This document shows positions 33,927 through 44,793 of a stretch of DNA of 64,000 nt, one piece after another. The notes under the pieces were generated by a model. That model saw only the letters and a list, made by a program, of their open reading frames with translations, ran no database searches and had not been told where the DNA came from. Each line of letters starts with the position of its first letter. Positions within the stretch are counted from its first letter, which is position 1. The translations under genes were made by a program, and so were the position numbers. This stretch comes from Antilocapra americana (Eukaryota; Chordata; Mammalia; Artiodactyla; Antilocapridae), in contig ML664174.1 in the NCBI GenBank assembly GCA_007570785.1, positions 5,903,402-5,967,401 of the forward strand. The letters are read 5' to 3'.

Positions 33927-36039
33927 AAAGAGTTCAAACGACAGCACTAAGTCACCCTTGCAAGCACCCAACAACAGTCTGGTGCCAAAGAGGTCTTCCC
34001 AAAGGTCTACCGGTCCTTCAGTCCCTTGGTCACTTAGCAGACACTTCCTGAGGGCCGCTGAGCCTGGATGCTGAGGCCGAGGGCTCTCCTTGCCCTCAGA
34101 GCTCTCCCAGGCAAGCCACTGATGGTGACACAGTGTGGAAAGAGCGAGGACAGAGAGTGGGCAGCGAGCACGCAGTGAGTGGGCAGGAGGGTGAGCTGAG
34201 TCTGCAAGGAAGAGCCGGGAGTCAGCCAGGCAGCCCAAGAGGAAGGACAACTAATCCAGGCAGAGGTCACGTCTCTGCAACTGCGGAGAGGGGAACGTGC
34301 CCCCACCCTCACCCCGGAGACAGCTGGGACAGGACTGTGATGGGAGCCTGTGCCCAGAGAAGAGGCCAGCCCCGAGTTTTGCTTTTGACTCTTCTGATTT
34401 TCTGACAGCCAGGCACAGGCAGGCTGAGAAAGCCTCCTGGCACGAGGGCCTCTGTTGAGCTCCCTTCTGGCACATCCATTCAAGGCCTTGTTTCTGACTT
34501 TGATGCTGGGGTGACCCCCTACGGTGACGGTGTCCATAGGTCACCATCTCCTTTCATACCTAACGCTTTTCTGAGAATCCACTGGTCTCACATGCAAGAG
34601 GCAAGCAGCCGACCTGCACATTCTAAAGGAAGGCTCTGTTCCAACCAAGTTAGAAAATATTATCACTCTATTTTCTGGATTTCCAGTCTCATGGCATCTC
34701 CCTCACCCCAGCTCAGAAAATCTGTTATGAAATCAGTGCAGGTTTAGAATTGAAGAAATATGGTAAATCCTGAAACACACCACCTTTAGATAGAATCTTT
34801 GACCTTGTATGTTCAGAATTTCATATATAATCTTTTATTCTTTTCCTTTGTGATTGAACACACAGTTGACTGGCTCGCATCCAGTGTAGTTGATTGAAGC
34901 TAAATATTCCTCATGTTCAGCATGCCTAATGATTTCCATCTTGGTCTCAATTATATTAGGTTTATGAGACCTGCACTTCTTATCACTAGCATCAGCACTT
35001 CATTTTTCCATTTTCCATTCATTATTATAAAATAATAAGTTCGAAATGCAATAAAATATTTAAATATATGCACAAACATTGCTGAATGGTCAAAAGGTGA
35101 CACTGCTGAAATTGAACTGTTGGCTGCCAGGCAGTGTTTCCATGGGATGGCTTGAAATGTTAGGTCATCTGCCAACCTGGGAAAGCCTGAAACCAACATT
35201 TGGCTCAAGGAGGAGGGGGTGGGGTGAGGGCTAGGGGTGGTAAGGGCCAGTGTTGAATGAACAGAAAAAGAGGGCTGTGCCAAAGTCAGAAATACAAACT
35301 AAGGGTCATCTAGAATGACCCTGCCCTCTGAAGCTCAGTGAGGGTATAAATCCTGCCACCTCCTGTCCCAAAGGGCAGGCACTGCCATACAGTGAGGCTG
35401 GTGATGGTTTTTCTCCAAGCAGTTTGTATGACGTCACAGATATGCTCCAGTAAACATTCTGACATCTCTGAGGCTGCAGGTGTATGAGCGGAAGGGGACT
35501 GTAGGGACCCCTATCCTATTTTACAGCTGGAGAGATTCTATACACTCATCACCAGGAGTCAAGTTCTAGGTAACATGTTTCCATACAACTCACTGCAGGC
35601 TGGACTGCTGGCGGCGGGGGGCTGCTATCACCTCCAGAGATATGGGGCTTACTGGCGGACAGAGTGGTGAAAGGACACTCCGTGTTGCTTGAAGACATTC
35701 CTCAGCAGACCAAAGAGTGCCTGGAAACAGACACCCAGGGTTTCTCTGCCAGTTAGCAACCCTGGCAACAGAGCGTGACTTACATCTCTAGGCTTGAAGC
35801 TAGTGTGGTCCTTGCAAACTCAGCAGCAGTTCTAGGGGATACGCTGAAGAGTGAGTCCTAGACACTCATCAGAGCTGCCTGACACTCAAGAATCTCTTCC
35901 CAAAGCTTCTTACCCTTGAATTAGAATACTTCATTTGGAAAGGACTTTCGGAGGAAGTGGTAGGTGAAACCCTGGTCTTTTAGTCCACGACTACCTAGCA
36001 CCTCAGAGGGGAAAGAATCCAGTGGTGCCCGTAGGAGAC
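33927..36039. other. Unassigned DNA
   Basis: About 34035-34110 ('cacttagcagacacttcctgagggcc') looks like an antisense L2-type relic. 34740-35090 is AT-rich. No exon recognised. Confidence 0.45.
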
Positions 36040-36185
36040 TTGGTCTCCAGGCCTCTGCCTTGTCTTTCTGAGTGGCTCTGGACAACTTTCCTCATTTGCA
36101 AAGTAAGGGGTTTGGTTTGTATGAGCTCTAACACTCAGAGTATTGGTGAACTGAGACAACGTGTGAAATGTGAAAATTATAAAGC
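36040..36185 (+). mobile_element. MIR-type SINE
   Basis: 'ctggacaactttcctcatttgcaaagtaaggggtttggtttg' and 'gtgaaaattataaagcatgat' match the MIR/MIR3 core and tail. Confidence 0.75.
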
Positions 36186-36769
36186 ATGATTCGAAAAAAT
36201 AAATCTCAGGAAATATTTCTGGTCTTCATAGCTGAGAAATGTGACCAAGGCAATGTGAGACCCACCCTGAAATTCGTAACCATGAGGGGGGCTTTGAGGA
36301 CTCCATCGAAATCACAGAGCCCTTTGCTTCTGATTCAAGTCCTTGGAGCCAGTTCCTCCTCCTTCACCTGCCCTGGGTGGAAGGGTCACAGTTTCCCTCC
36401 CAGGCTCTGAGGGGTCTTGGGGGCTTTGGTCACAAACTTAAGACCAAGCTCACTTTTCAGAATTGCTAAGGCCCACATTTTATGTTTTGCTTTAAGTTTC
36501 CAAGACCTGGTCTGAAAGGCAATGTTTTCCCTGTCATTAAAAGAAGAAAATGGGAAAGAGAAGTGGGTTTTTGACCGGCGTTTTGCAAACCTCCCCAGAG
36601 AACAAGAACTCCTCCTTCGCAGCAGGTAAACAAACACCTGAGCTGGGAAGAAAAACTACCTGGGAGTCTGCAGGGAACGCCCGCAAGACAAGGGAGGGGC
36701 GGGGGTGGGGTAGGGCCAGCTAGCCAGCGAGCTGAAAGCCTACCTTTGTTCGAACCCCATCCCAGCCTT
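36186..36769. other. Unassigned DNA flanking the CpG island
   Basis: A donor-like CAG|GTAAAC occurs at about 36623 on the plus strand, without a matched exon. CpG density starts to rise near 36680. Confidence 0.45.
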
Positions 36770-37920
36770 CACTACCTGCCCGTGGGCGGGAGAAGCCTCG
36801 CCGGGGCGGGTGATTTCCCCGAGGGGGCTATTCCTAAAACTGAGTGGGGCACCTCAAGGGCCTGAAAGCTGTGGGTGCAGAAAGACCAGGGTGGTGCCTT
36901 TTCTGCAGCGCCTCTTGGGCCCCCAGCTTGGAGGAAGAAGGGATCACCTCCCCCACTTCCTCCCCCTCCCCTCGTTCGGGTTGGTTTGCGCTGGAATGCC
37001 ACGCTTTTCAAAGGGTCTGAGTGTTCGGCACTTTCTAAATATACAGCGATGGAGAGATAAGAAACCCAACGTCTGGCGTCGCGGGTTCGTGGCCCTCCTG
37101 GCAGCCCCGGGGCTGGGGCAGGGCCGGCCAGTCACCCCGGTAGTTCGGCTGAAACCTCAGCACCTCCTCCCGGGGCCTGCGTTGGAAACTTTGGATTCTG
37201 CTCATTCCCAGGGTCCCCAGGGTCCGATCTTTACGTCTGGGACAGGGGGAAAAAAAAAAAAAAGACGATGAGACCACCCCCCCACCCCCGCGCGCCGCCC
37301 CTCGTTCCTTCCTCTTCACCCACCCCCACGACACAACCCAGGTGACCCAAAAGGCTGCGTCAACTTGGCGAAACACGAGCGTCCCCAACGGGGCAGCCGC
37401 CCCCAGCCCCCTTCGCCCCTCGCTCGGCCCCACAATGCGCCCTTGTGGCGCGCCTGCAGCCAGGCCGGGGATTTGGCGCAGGGATGGGGGGAATAACCGT
37501 CAGATATTTAAAACAGAGCCGAGGGAACAAAGCAGGTCTTTGTGCACCAAGCAGCCTGGAGCGGGGAGCTGCGGGCGGGCGCTCGGAGTGCCGCCCCAGC
37601 GCATGCGCCCAGCGGACCGGCCGCGCTCGGGTTACCGAGAGTTTTCCAACCCGGTCCGCGGAGCCTTCGTTAACCCCTTCCCGGGCCGCTCCCCGGGGTC
37701 GGCGGAGAGAGAAGCTGGCTTTCATCTGCAGGCCTTTACACGTTTAATTGAAAAAAGAAATAGTCGTTTTCCGTGTTTCTATAGGAAGCACAGATCATTA
37801 AAATAAAATGATATACCAATTGGGAACCCAGATTTTAAATGCCCGGGATTTAATGGGACGCTTGGGCCATGTAAAAATCGAGGCATTTCGAAAAGACGCC
37901 TTCTTCGGGCGCTAGCGAAA
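36770..37920. promoter_or_regulatory. CpG island, candidate promoter
   Basis: The only strongly CpG-dense tract in the window, peaking at 37280-37710 (e.g. CGCGCGCC, GGCGCGCC and CCGCGCTCGG type stretches). It contains a perfect palindromic NRF1 motif (GCGCATGCGC, 37599-37608) and several GC-box-like runs. The right shoulder (37730-37920) is AT-richer yet keeps isolated CpGs, which suggests constraint or lack of methylation. Direction is undetermined. The poly(A)-like site at 30.26 kb would suit minus-strand transcription. The 150-codon frames inside are probably GC artefacts. Confidence 0.8.
37599..37608. promoter_or_regulatory. NRF1 binding motif
   Basis: GCGCATGCGC is the core NRF1 palindrome, frequent in CpG-island promoters. 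Position inside the island raises its credibility. Confidence 0.6.
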
Positions 37921-39099
37921 CCTTTTTAAAGGCTTAGTTCTTCTGTCTTGTGTATGCTGGGTGACAGGCTGTCTTATTTTCCTGTTTACTGTCACTTGGG
38001 ATTTGAAAGATATGTTGGTTATTGTCAAGGCCCTGGCTTTTGTTTGGGGTTGTGGGCTGGACTATGTTTATATATATAAATATATTTTTAAAATACCTAA
38101 GTAGAAGTGGAGTGTGCATGGTACGAAGATAAGATTGGGTCATGAACCAAGAAATACAATTAATGCAATCAATGCACTGGAGTTTCTGAGGTAGGAGAGG
38201 AAGAAAGTAATTATTAAACGTTTTGTTGCTCCAGAGGAAGATTATTGAAGAAGTCTCCCAGCTAAGATAGACTAGGAATGACTTAGTGGGGGATGGGTGC
38301 ACAAAATACCCCACCCTGCTGTATACTGGCAATGATTTCCTCCCTTCCCCCTACCCCAGGTAATGGGGGAGTGTCAGGCAGAGGCTGGGAGAAGCTAACT
38401 GCAGACTTAGAACTGTGAGTTATCATGCTTGAATTATCCAGATGAATGGGAGAAGCACCAGGTGATCCCAGAGCCTTCAAAATAACCTAGGTTAGATGGA
38501 GGCCCCATCAGAGTAAGTCAGGGGGAATGGAAGGCCTCAGTGTGGTGTCTCATAACTTCTATGCCCGGACTCTGCTTTAGCTCTCTTTGCTCTGCCTGTG
38601 AACATGCGTCTGAGGAATTTATGGCTTTTTCTCTTCCCTTTGTAACTCAGTTACCAGGTGGTCACAAGAAAGCAAAGAGATTTCTATGTGAGGTCATCTT
38701 GGCAACATGCTCCCTCGTCATCCTTGACCTCTTGGTCTCCAGGGCCACCACCGCTGGGGTATCACTGGCACCAGACTGTGTCCCTTAAAGGCCACGCTGC
38801 AGCAAGGGCAGATAAAACAGTTTTGTGGCAATAGTCACGTAGCAGACTCATTCTCAGATGAAGCCTGGCTAGTTAGGATGATGTAAGTGGTTTTTTTCCA
38901 CTCTCCTTCACGTTCTGAGTCTAGGACTGCCTAAGAATGTACCTTGGGATGTGAGGTAAGAGAACAGTGTGGGGAGGGACTTGGCCAAGCACCTTCTTCT
39001 AGACACAGGGACAAAGTCTCTTTCCTCTCGACTTCCTCAGCCCAGAGCTCATTTCCTCTCCCTCTCCCAGCTCAATAAAGGAATTTTATCTTTATCTAC
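37921..39099. other. Unassigned DNA
   Basis: AT-rich near 38060-38100. No repeat or exon recognised. Confidence 0.5.
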
Positions 39100-39641
39100 A
39101 GGATGCTGGGGTAGACAGTTTCCAAAATGGCAGCCCTCAACCATTTCCCTGCTAGTGTTGTTATGCTGCTTCTTACCTCTTGAATCTGGGCTGACCATAG
39201 AGACTTGCTTGACCGACAGAACATGGTGGGAGTGACATCCTGGAACTGTTAAGACTTGGTCATGAGAACCTTGTGATCTCTCTCTGCGTCTCTTAGAACC
39301 TTCACTTCTGACACACTACCTCTAGAAACCAGTCACCATCCTGTAAGAAGTCCAGGCTACACGGAAAGGCCAGAGATAGGTGCTCTTGTCAAGAACCCTA
39401 GCTGAGCTCTCCACCAGCATTCACATCACTGCCAGCTTGTGAGTGAGGAGCACATGGCTGTCTAGCTCAGTAGCGCCTTCAGATGACTCTAAAAGGAGCC
39501 ACCATCTGACTCTAATTGCAAGAGACTCTGAGTAAGAGCCAGCCAGCTGAGTTCAATCGGCAGGGGTGTAAGGGATAGTAATAAATTACTTTAAGTTGCT
39601 AAGTTGGAGGGTAGTCTGTTCTATAGCGATTGATAATTGAA
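39100..39641 (+). mobile_element. MaLR-type solo LTR
   Basis: 'cttgaatctgggctgaccatagagacttgcttgacc', 'gaacatggtgggagtgac', 'ggctacacggaaaggcc', 'gccaccatctgactctaattgc' and a terminal 'agttgctaagtt..tagcgattgataattga' match a MaLR LTR from end to end. No internal viral genes are present. Confidence 0.8.
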
Positions 39642-39649
39642 TGGGGATA

Positions 39650-40360
39650 AAATACTGGAGAGTGAAAAAGCTGGTTAAAACTTAATATTTAAAAAACTAA
39701 GATCATGGCATCCAGTCCCATCACTTCATGGCAGATAGAAAGGGAAAAAGTAGAAGCAGTGACAGATTTTCTTGGGCGCTGAATCACTGCGGATGGTGAC
39801 TGCAGCCAGGAAATCAGAGGATGCTTGCTTCTTAGAAGAAAAGCTATGGCAAACATAGACAGTGTATTAAAGAGTCAAGACGTCCCTTTGCCAACAAAGG
39901 TCTGTATAGTCAAAGGTATGGTTTTTCCAGCAGTCATGTATAGATGTGAGAGTTAGACCATAAAAGAGGCTGAGCGCCGAAAAATTGATGCTTTCAAATT
40001 GTGATACTGGAGAAGATTCTTGAGAGTCCTTTGGACAGCAAGGAGATAACCTAAAGGAAATCCTGAAGGAAATCAACCCTAAATATTAATTGGAAGGACT
40101 GATGCTGAAGCTGAAGCTCCAGTACTTTGGCCACGTGATATAAAGAGCCAACTCATAGGAAAAGACCTTGATGTTGGGAGAGATGGAAGGCAAAAAGAGA
40201 AGAGGGCAGCAGAGGATTAGGTGGCTACATAGCATCACCGACTCATCGGACATGAACTTGAGCCAACTCCAGGAGACAGTGGAGGACAGGGAAGCCTGGT
40301 GTGCTGCAGTCCATGGGTTCAGAAAGAATCAGGCACGACTCAGAAACTGAACAACAACAA
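39650..40360 (+). mobile_element. BovB (RTE LINE) 3' end with RT C-terminal remnant
   Basis: A sense copy ending in (AAC)n at 40350-40360. Translation shows the BovB C-terminal signature: ITDSSDMNLSQLQETVEDRE followed by AWCAAVHG, preceded by relics of the 'VMYGCESW'-like block around 39930. Stops and frameshifts break the frame. 5'-truncated after about 700 bases. It sits immediately after the LTR at 39641. Confidence 0.93.
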
Positions 40361-40944
40361 AATGCTGGATGGAGAGGGAAGATAGAGAAGAGGCACTTGT
40401 GGTAATTCATTTACTTCGAGGGGCTCTAATATCAGTCTTTACTGTTCCCCTGTATGCTCCCAATGCCACCTCTCCTTTTGTGATATGCTTGGCACACAGC
40501 ACACAAACCTTGTATTCCTGCTAATTGCTCCATGTGCATTTGTCTCTTTCATGCCGTGGTGGACATCGTGAGGTAGGCTCATATTTAATTCCTACCCTCC
40601 CTGACACTGGCAGATTTGTCAAGCTGTTCCCCTGGGTAAGCTTGGAGAATAACAGTTGGAACAGCATCACAATGTGCTTAGTGGCTTGGCTTTTGCTTTT
40701 TCACATGTGATCACTGATGTCTTATATCATGGCTGCCAGGGAGGTTACAACTGCATGGATGGAAGCAAGTCCCGCAAGGGTGTGAGCCCGCAGGACTCCT
40801 CAGGCTCACCTATAGACTTGTATGGACACCAGGGTCCATGGTGGAGATGCAGGGCTGCTTCTGTAGAACTCGGTGCTTGCTTAGGGTGCCTCTTGATTAT
40901 ATTTCAGTCTTTCAATGAGACCTGGAGGTTCTGGTGCTTCAGGA
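40361..40944. other. Unassigned DNA
   Basis: No family recognised. Confidence 0.5.
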
Positions 40945-41190
40945 TGGTAACGTGTGTGAGCACTGAGGCCACACAATCTGAGTTCGAGTCCCAGCTTTAT
41001 CTCTTATTGGCTGTGTAATCTTGTGCGAGTTGCCTAACCTCCCTGAACCTTGAGTTCCTCATCAGTAAAAGTAAGTATAGTGATAGTCTTCATCTGTGGG
41101 TTGCCTAGGGATTCTATGAGATCCTGCTGGCAAAGTGAGCATTCTGCTCCATGCCTGGTGCCTGTGGGTGCTCAGGAATTGTTGGCTCCT
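40945..41190 (+). mobile_element. MIR SINE, near full length
   Basis: 'gagttcgagtcccagctttatctcttattggctgtgtaatcttg', 'gttgcctaacctccctgaacc' and 'tgcctggtgcctgtgggtgctcagg' run the whole MIR consensus. Confidence 0.9.
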
Positions 41191-43449
41191 ATTGTATGCA
41201 CTTCCCTCAAGGCATGGGTAGGCTGTGGATGTGAAGTTATCTGCAAGGTCCTGACTGGGGTAGCAGGAGTGGTTTTTACTTAGAAAAATCAGCAGGGATT
41301 TTGGGGCTAGAGGAGGGAGATGAAATTGCCTGGAAACGAAATTGCCCAGGGTCCTGGATGTTCCAGTCATCGCTTTCTTGGGAGATCATGCAAGACCCAT
41401 ACGACATTGACTTGATTTTCCTGACTGAGATGCTCACATGTGTCCTGCCACCCAGAGCTGCCCTGCATACTATGAGTTTCACATGGCCCTGGGAGCCTTG
41501 GCTCCTCTTCCTGAAGCCAGGGATAGACTTGTCCCAACTAATCCCCCCAGGGTCATTCACAGGGAATTGTCTGGACCAGGTGCCAGAGAGTATTTGGAGC
41601 TGGCAGGGGAGGGAATTGAGGTGGTTGGGGGGGTGGTCCCCAGAGCCTTGGGAAGCATTTTGGTTCCATCCCTTGATCTCACTTCAGGCTCCAGCCTGTG
41701 GACACGTCAGGAGCACTAGGTGAGCTGTGACTTGCTGTCCCTGCTCCTTCCTTACCTTTCCTCTCAGTGTCCCCAGCCCATAGTTTGTTTTTCGACCTCT
41801 GAGAGGGGGCAGCAGCGCCTGCCTAGGAGTATAAGTTACCCTTGGCCAAACAGTATCGAGCGGCCTCTATACAGTCTAGTGCCTGCGGTATAGAGCGGCG
41901 AGTGAAGGACCTCACCCACTGTCCTCAGGGTCCATCAAGTGTTTGCTGGGGTCACAGAGCCTCTCTCAAGCAGTACCTCGTGTTAGGCCACCTTTCAGAT
42001 GGTACTGTCAGGGAATCGTTCTCGGTATGAAGTGCCTTCTCTGGTGAGACGCCTGGCCCTCCACAGGGAGGGTCGTTTTCCTGAGAAAATGCCGGCTTTA
42101 CCTCATCTTTCAGGGGCCTACTTCCTGACCCACAGGCTCAAGGTACGTGAAGCTAGAGCCCCGTGTCTGGGAAAGAGTCCAAAACTCTGGTGTTTTCAAC
42201 ACAGAACGGTTATACTTACTGTAAATCTTTACTCTCCTTAAAGTAGTTTAACAGAAAGAAGATATTCGATCCTCCTTTAGTACATCTCAATAGTTCATTT
42301 TCTCTGTCATCTGAACTCAGGACATGTAGAAATAAAACCTTACTGGACCTACTGGTTTATCCATCATATTCTATTACCTTCTAAGAAGGCTGCCCTATTT
42401 GCATACCTAATCAGTTGAGGAACACCTGGTTAGACTATTTAGGTGACGACAAGGTTAGCATTGGCTTATTTCCTTCCTCAGATGTAATTCTTTGGGCTCT
42501 CCACCCAGGGTCACTGCTCATCCACATGGCACCTATTTGCAAATTGGAACAAGCCACCCCTTCCCCTGTGTGGATGTAGCCATGCCAGGGGGCACAGCTT
42601 GGCAAGCAGAGTGAGGGGTGGATTTCAGCCCCTGCTTTGTGCAGTCAACAGCCTGTGCAACTGTGCATGGTGGCCCTGCCTGCACACATTGTCACTAGTT
42701 CCGTTTCTTTTCTTGGAGAGGTATTCGCTGAAGAGGGAGAGGGAAGAGAATGCCTGTTGCTGTATGTTAGAGACAGGTTCCTGGAGGCCCAAGAGCAACA
42801 CTTGAATGCAGGCATCTTTTGAGAGTTTCAGGGCATTTTCCAGTAGGGCGCACTTTTCCTGGGACAGAGAACCCAGTCTTTGAAGTTAAGACAGACCTGG
42901 GGGATGGAACAGCTGGCCAGTCTGCCCATAATCCTGCTGGGAAATTTGACAGCAACCAGCCCCAGATTTGCTCATCTGGATATTTAACGGGAATTTCCAA
43001 GAACCCTTCACTCTGTTCTGAGAAACAGAGGGTAGGGCCGTGGACCTAGTCTCCCCTTGCCTCCTCTTGAGCTTTGGTCTGTGGTTAGGACATCTGGGTG
43101 CAGGGAGTTGTAACCCATCTCTGCTTTCAGGTCTAAATCCAATCACCTGTCAAGGGGATGGTCTTCCCTGCTTTGATGAGCCATTTATGGAGTTCTCCAG
43201 GGTGTGATCTGCAGGGGAGGGGGTGAGTCTGAAAGTCTTCTATGGAATCTCAGGGGTATCATCTTCCCCAGTTATGCCCCAGGATACTCACCTCTAAAGC
43301 GGAATGGACAGCACGCAGCACGTCCATAACATGAGTAGACCTCATGAAGACTTACAACTTTAAGTTCACTTAGATTGTTCTACAAATTGATACATTAATA
43401 GACCCAGCCCCCAGTCCTGCTCAGAACCAAAGACTCCCAGGAAACCTGT
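41191..43449. other. Unassigned DNA
   Basis: Short frames only. 41855-41905 carries several CpGs without forming an island. No exon or repeat is assigned. Confidence 0.5.
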
Positions 43450-43800
43450 AGATGTTTATTCATTTCCTCATCCATTCATTCAGCAAACATTTACTGAGTA
43501 TCTACCATGTGCCAGTTCAATACTAGGCCTGGAGTGAAGAGGTGAATGAGAAAAATACTCTCCTGCTGTCTGTTTAAATGCCATTTCCTTGGAAAGGTCT
43601 TTTCTGACCACCCCCATGCACATTCCTTTTTGATAAACAGTATTTCACTTTAGTTGCTTGATGCATTTCTATTTTCCCCAATAGTCAGTTTCAGGAAAGG
43701 AGGGACAACATCTGCACTTGTCAGATGCCTCTGTACCAGTCCTGGCTAAGCATGGCCCCAAGTATTGTGTGTTGACTGAATCCATTTGTTCTCCACCAAC
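43450..43800. mobile_element. L2 fragments
   Basis: 43450-43545 ('tccattcattcagcaaacatttactgagtatctaccatgtgcc') followed by plus-oriented 'catttccttggaaaggtcttttctgaccacccc' and 'caccagtcctggctaag'-like blocks. Both are of ancient L2 type. Confidence 0.7.
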
Positions 43801-44593
43801 TGGACTGGATCAGGATGGCTTCCTATCCTGTGATAGTCCAGTGTTTAGGAAATACATCTCCTGTTGGGGGTTGAATCCCAGGCAGGGATTGTTCTGCTCC
43901 TGAGAGGGTCAGGACCAGCTGATGGCTAAGGTTCCTTCAGCCTAAAGCCAGAAATTCTAGGATGGATGAGACTCTGGAATTCTGGATAGTAAAGGGTTAA
44001 TCAGTGTATGGGGTGCAGGCCAGGTAAGAGGCATGCTTGCTGAGCCATTCCACGTGCCCTAGCTCTGGTCCTGCTCCCTCTTTTGGAAAGAAATAAAACT
44101 ATGACCTGAGAGTTCAGCTCAGAAGAGGTGCCCTCATCAGCGGGCTGGATGCTGATATTGGTACTCCAAGCGCATGTGAACCCCACCACCTTCCAACCAA
44201 CCAGAGGCAGAGGAGACAGGGGAGAAGGGGGAGGCTGTGATTGTGGACCTGCCTCCTGCACCTCCAAGCTCTGGGTCTGGTAACACTCATTGTCACTGTG
44301 CAGAACCCAGGTCACCGTGGAAGGAGATTATCCAGGCCTTGATTGTGAATAGCACTGTTTAATTCTTGTTGGCTCACTAGATCCTGGCCTTCTGTTGTTC
44401 TGTTGCCAATAGCAGCAGGAGGGAAGGCCATCCTTTCCACATTCGGAGCTCATCTTTTCTCCTGTAGATGGGCTATAACCAGGTTGGGGCCCCACACAGA
44501 GGCTGGGTGGTCTGGGCATCCCAGAGAAGCCTTAAAGTCTAGACCCTGGTGGCCAGTAAGTAGGTAAATTTAGTTCTGCCCCAGGCCAACTGA
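43801..44593. other. Unassigned DNA
   Basis: Nothing recognised. Confidence 0.5.
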
Positions 44594-44793
44594 GGTTTCC
44601 CTGGTGGCTCAGAAGGTAAAGAATCTGCCTGCCATGTAGGAGACCCAGGTTTGGTCCCTGGGTCAGCAAGATCCCTGGAGAAGGGAATGGCTACCCATTC
44701 TTGCCTGGAGAATCTCATGAACAGAGGAGCCTGACGGGCTACAGTCCATGGGGTAACAAAAGAGTCAGACACAACTGAACGACTTGCACTTCA
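44594..44793 (+). mobile_element. Bov-tA type SINE
   Basis: GGTTTCCCTGGTGGCTCAGA to ACAACTGAACGACTTGCAC, sense. A small internal deletion removes the 'ccactccagta' block. Confidence 0.95.

Noticed and set aside
37342..37806. 154-codon frame in the CpG island, considered as a first exon
   Set aside because: Low stop density is expected at this GC content; several competing frames exist and no family resemblance or clear donor was found.
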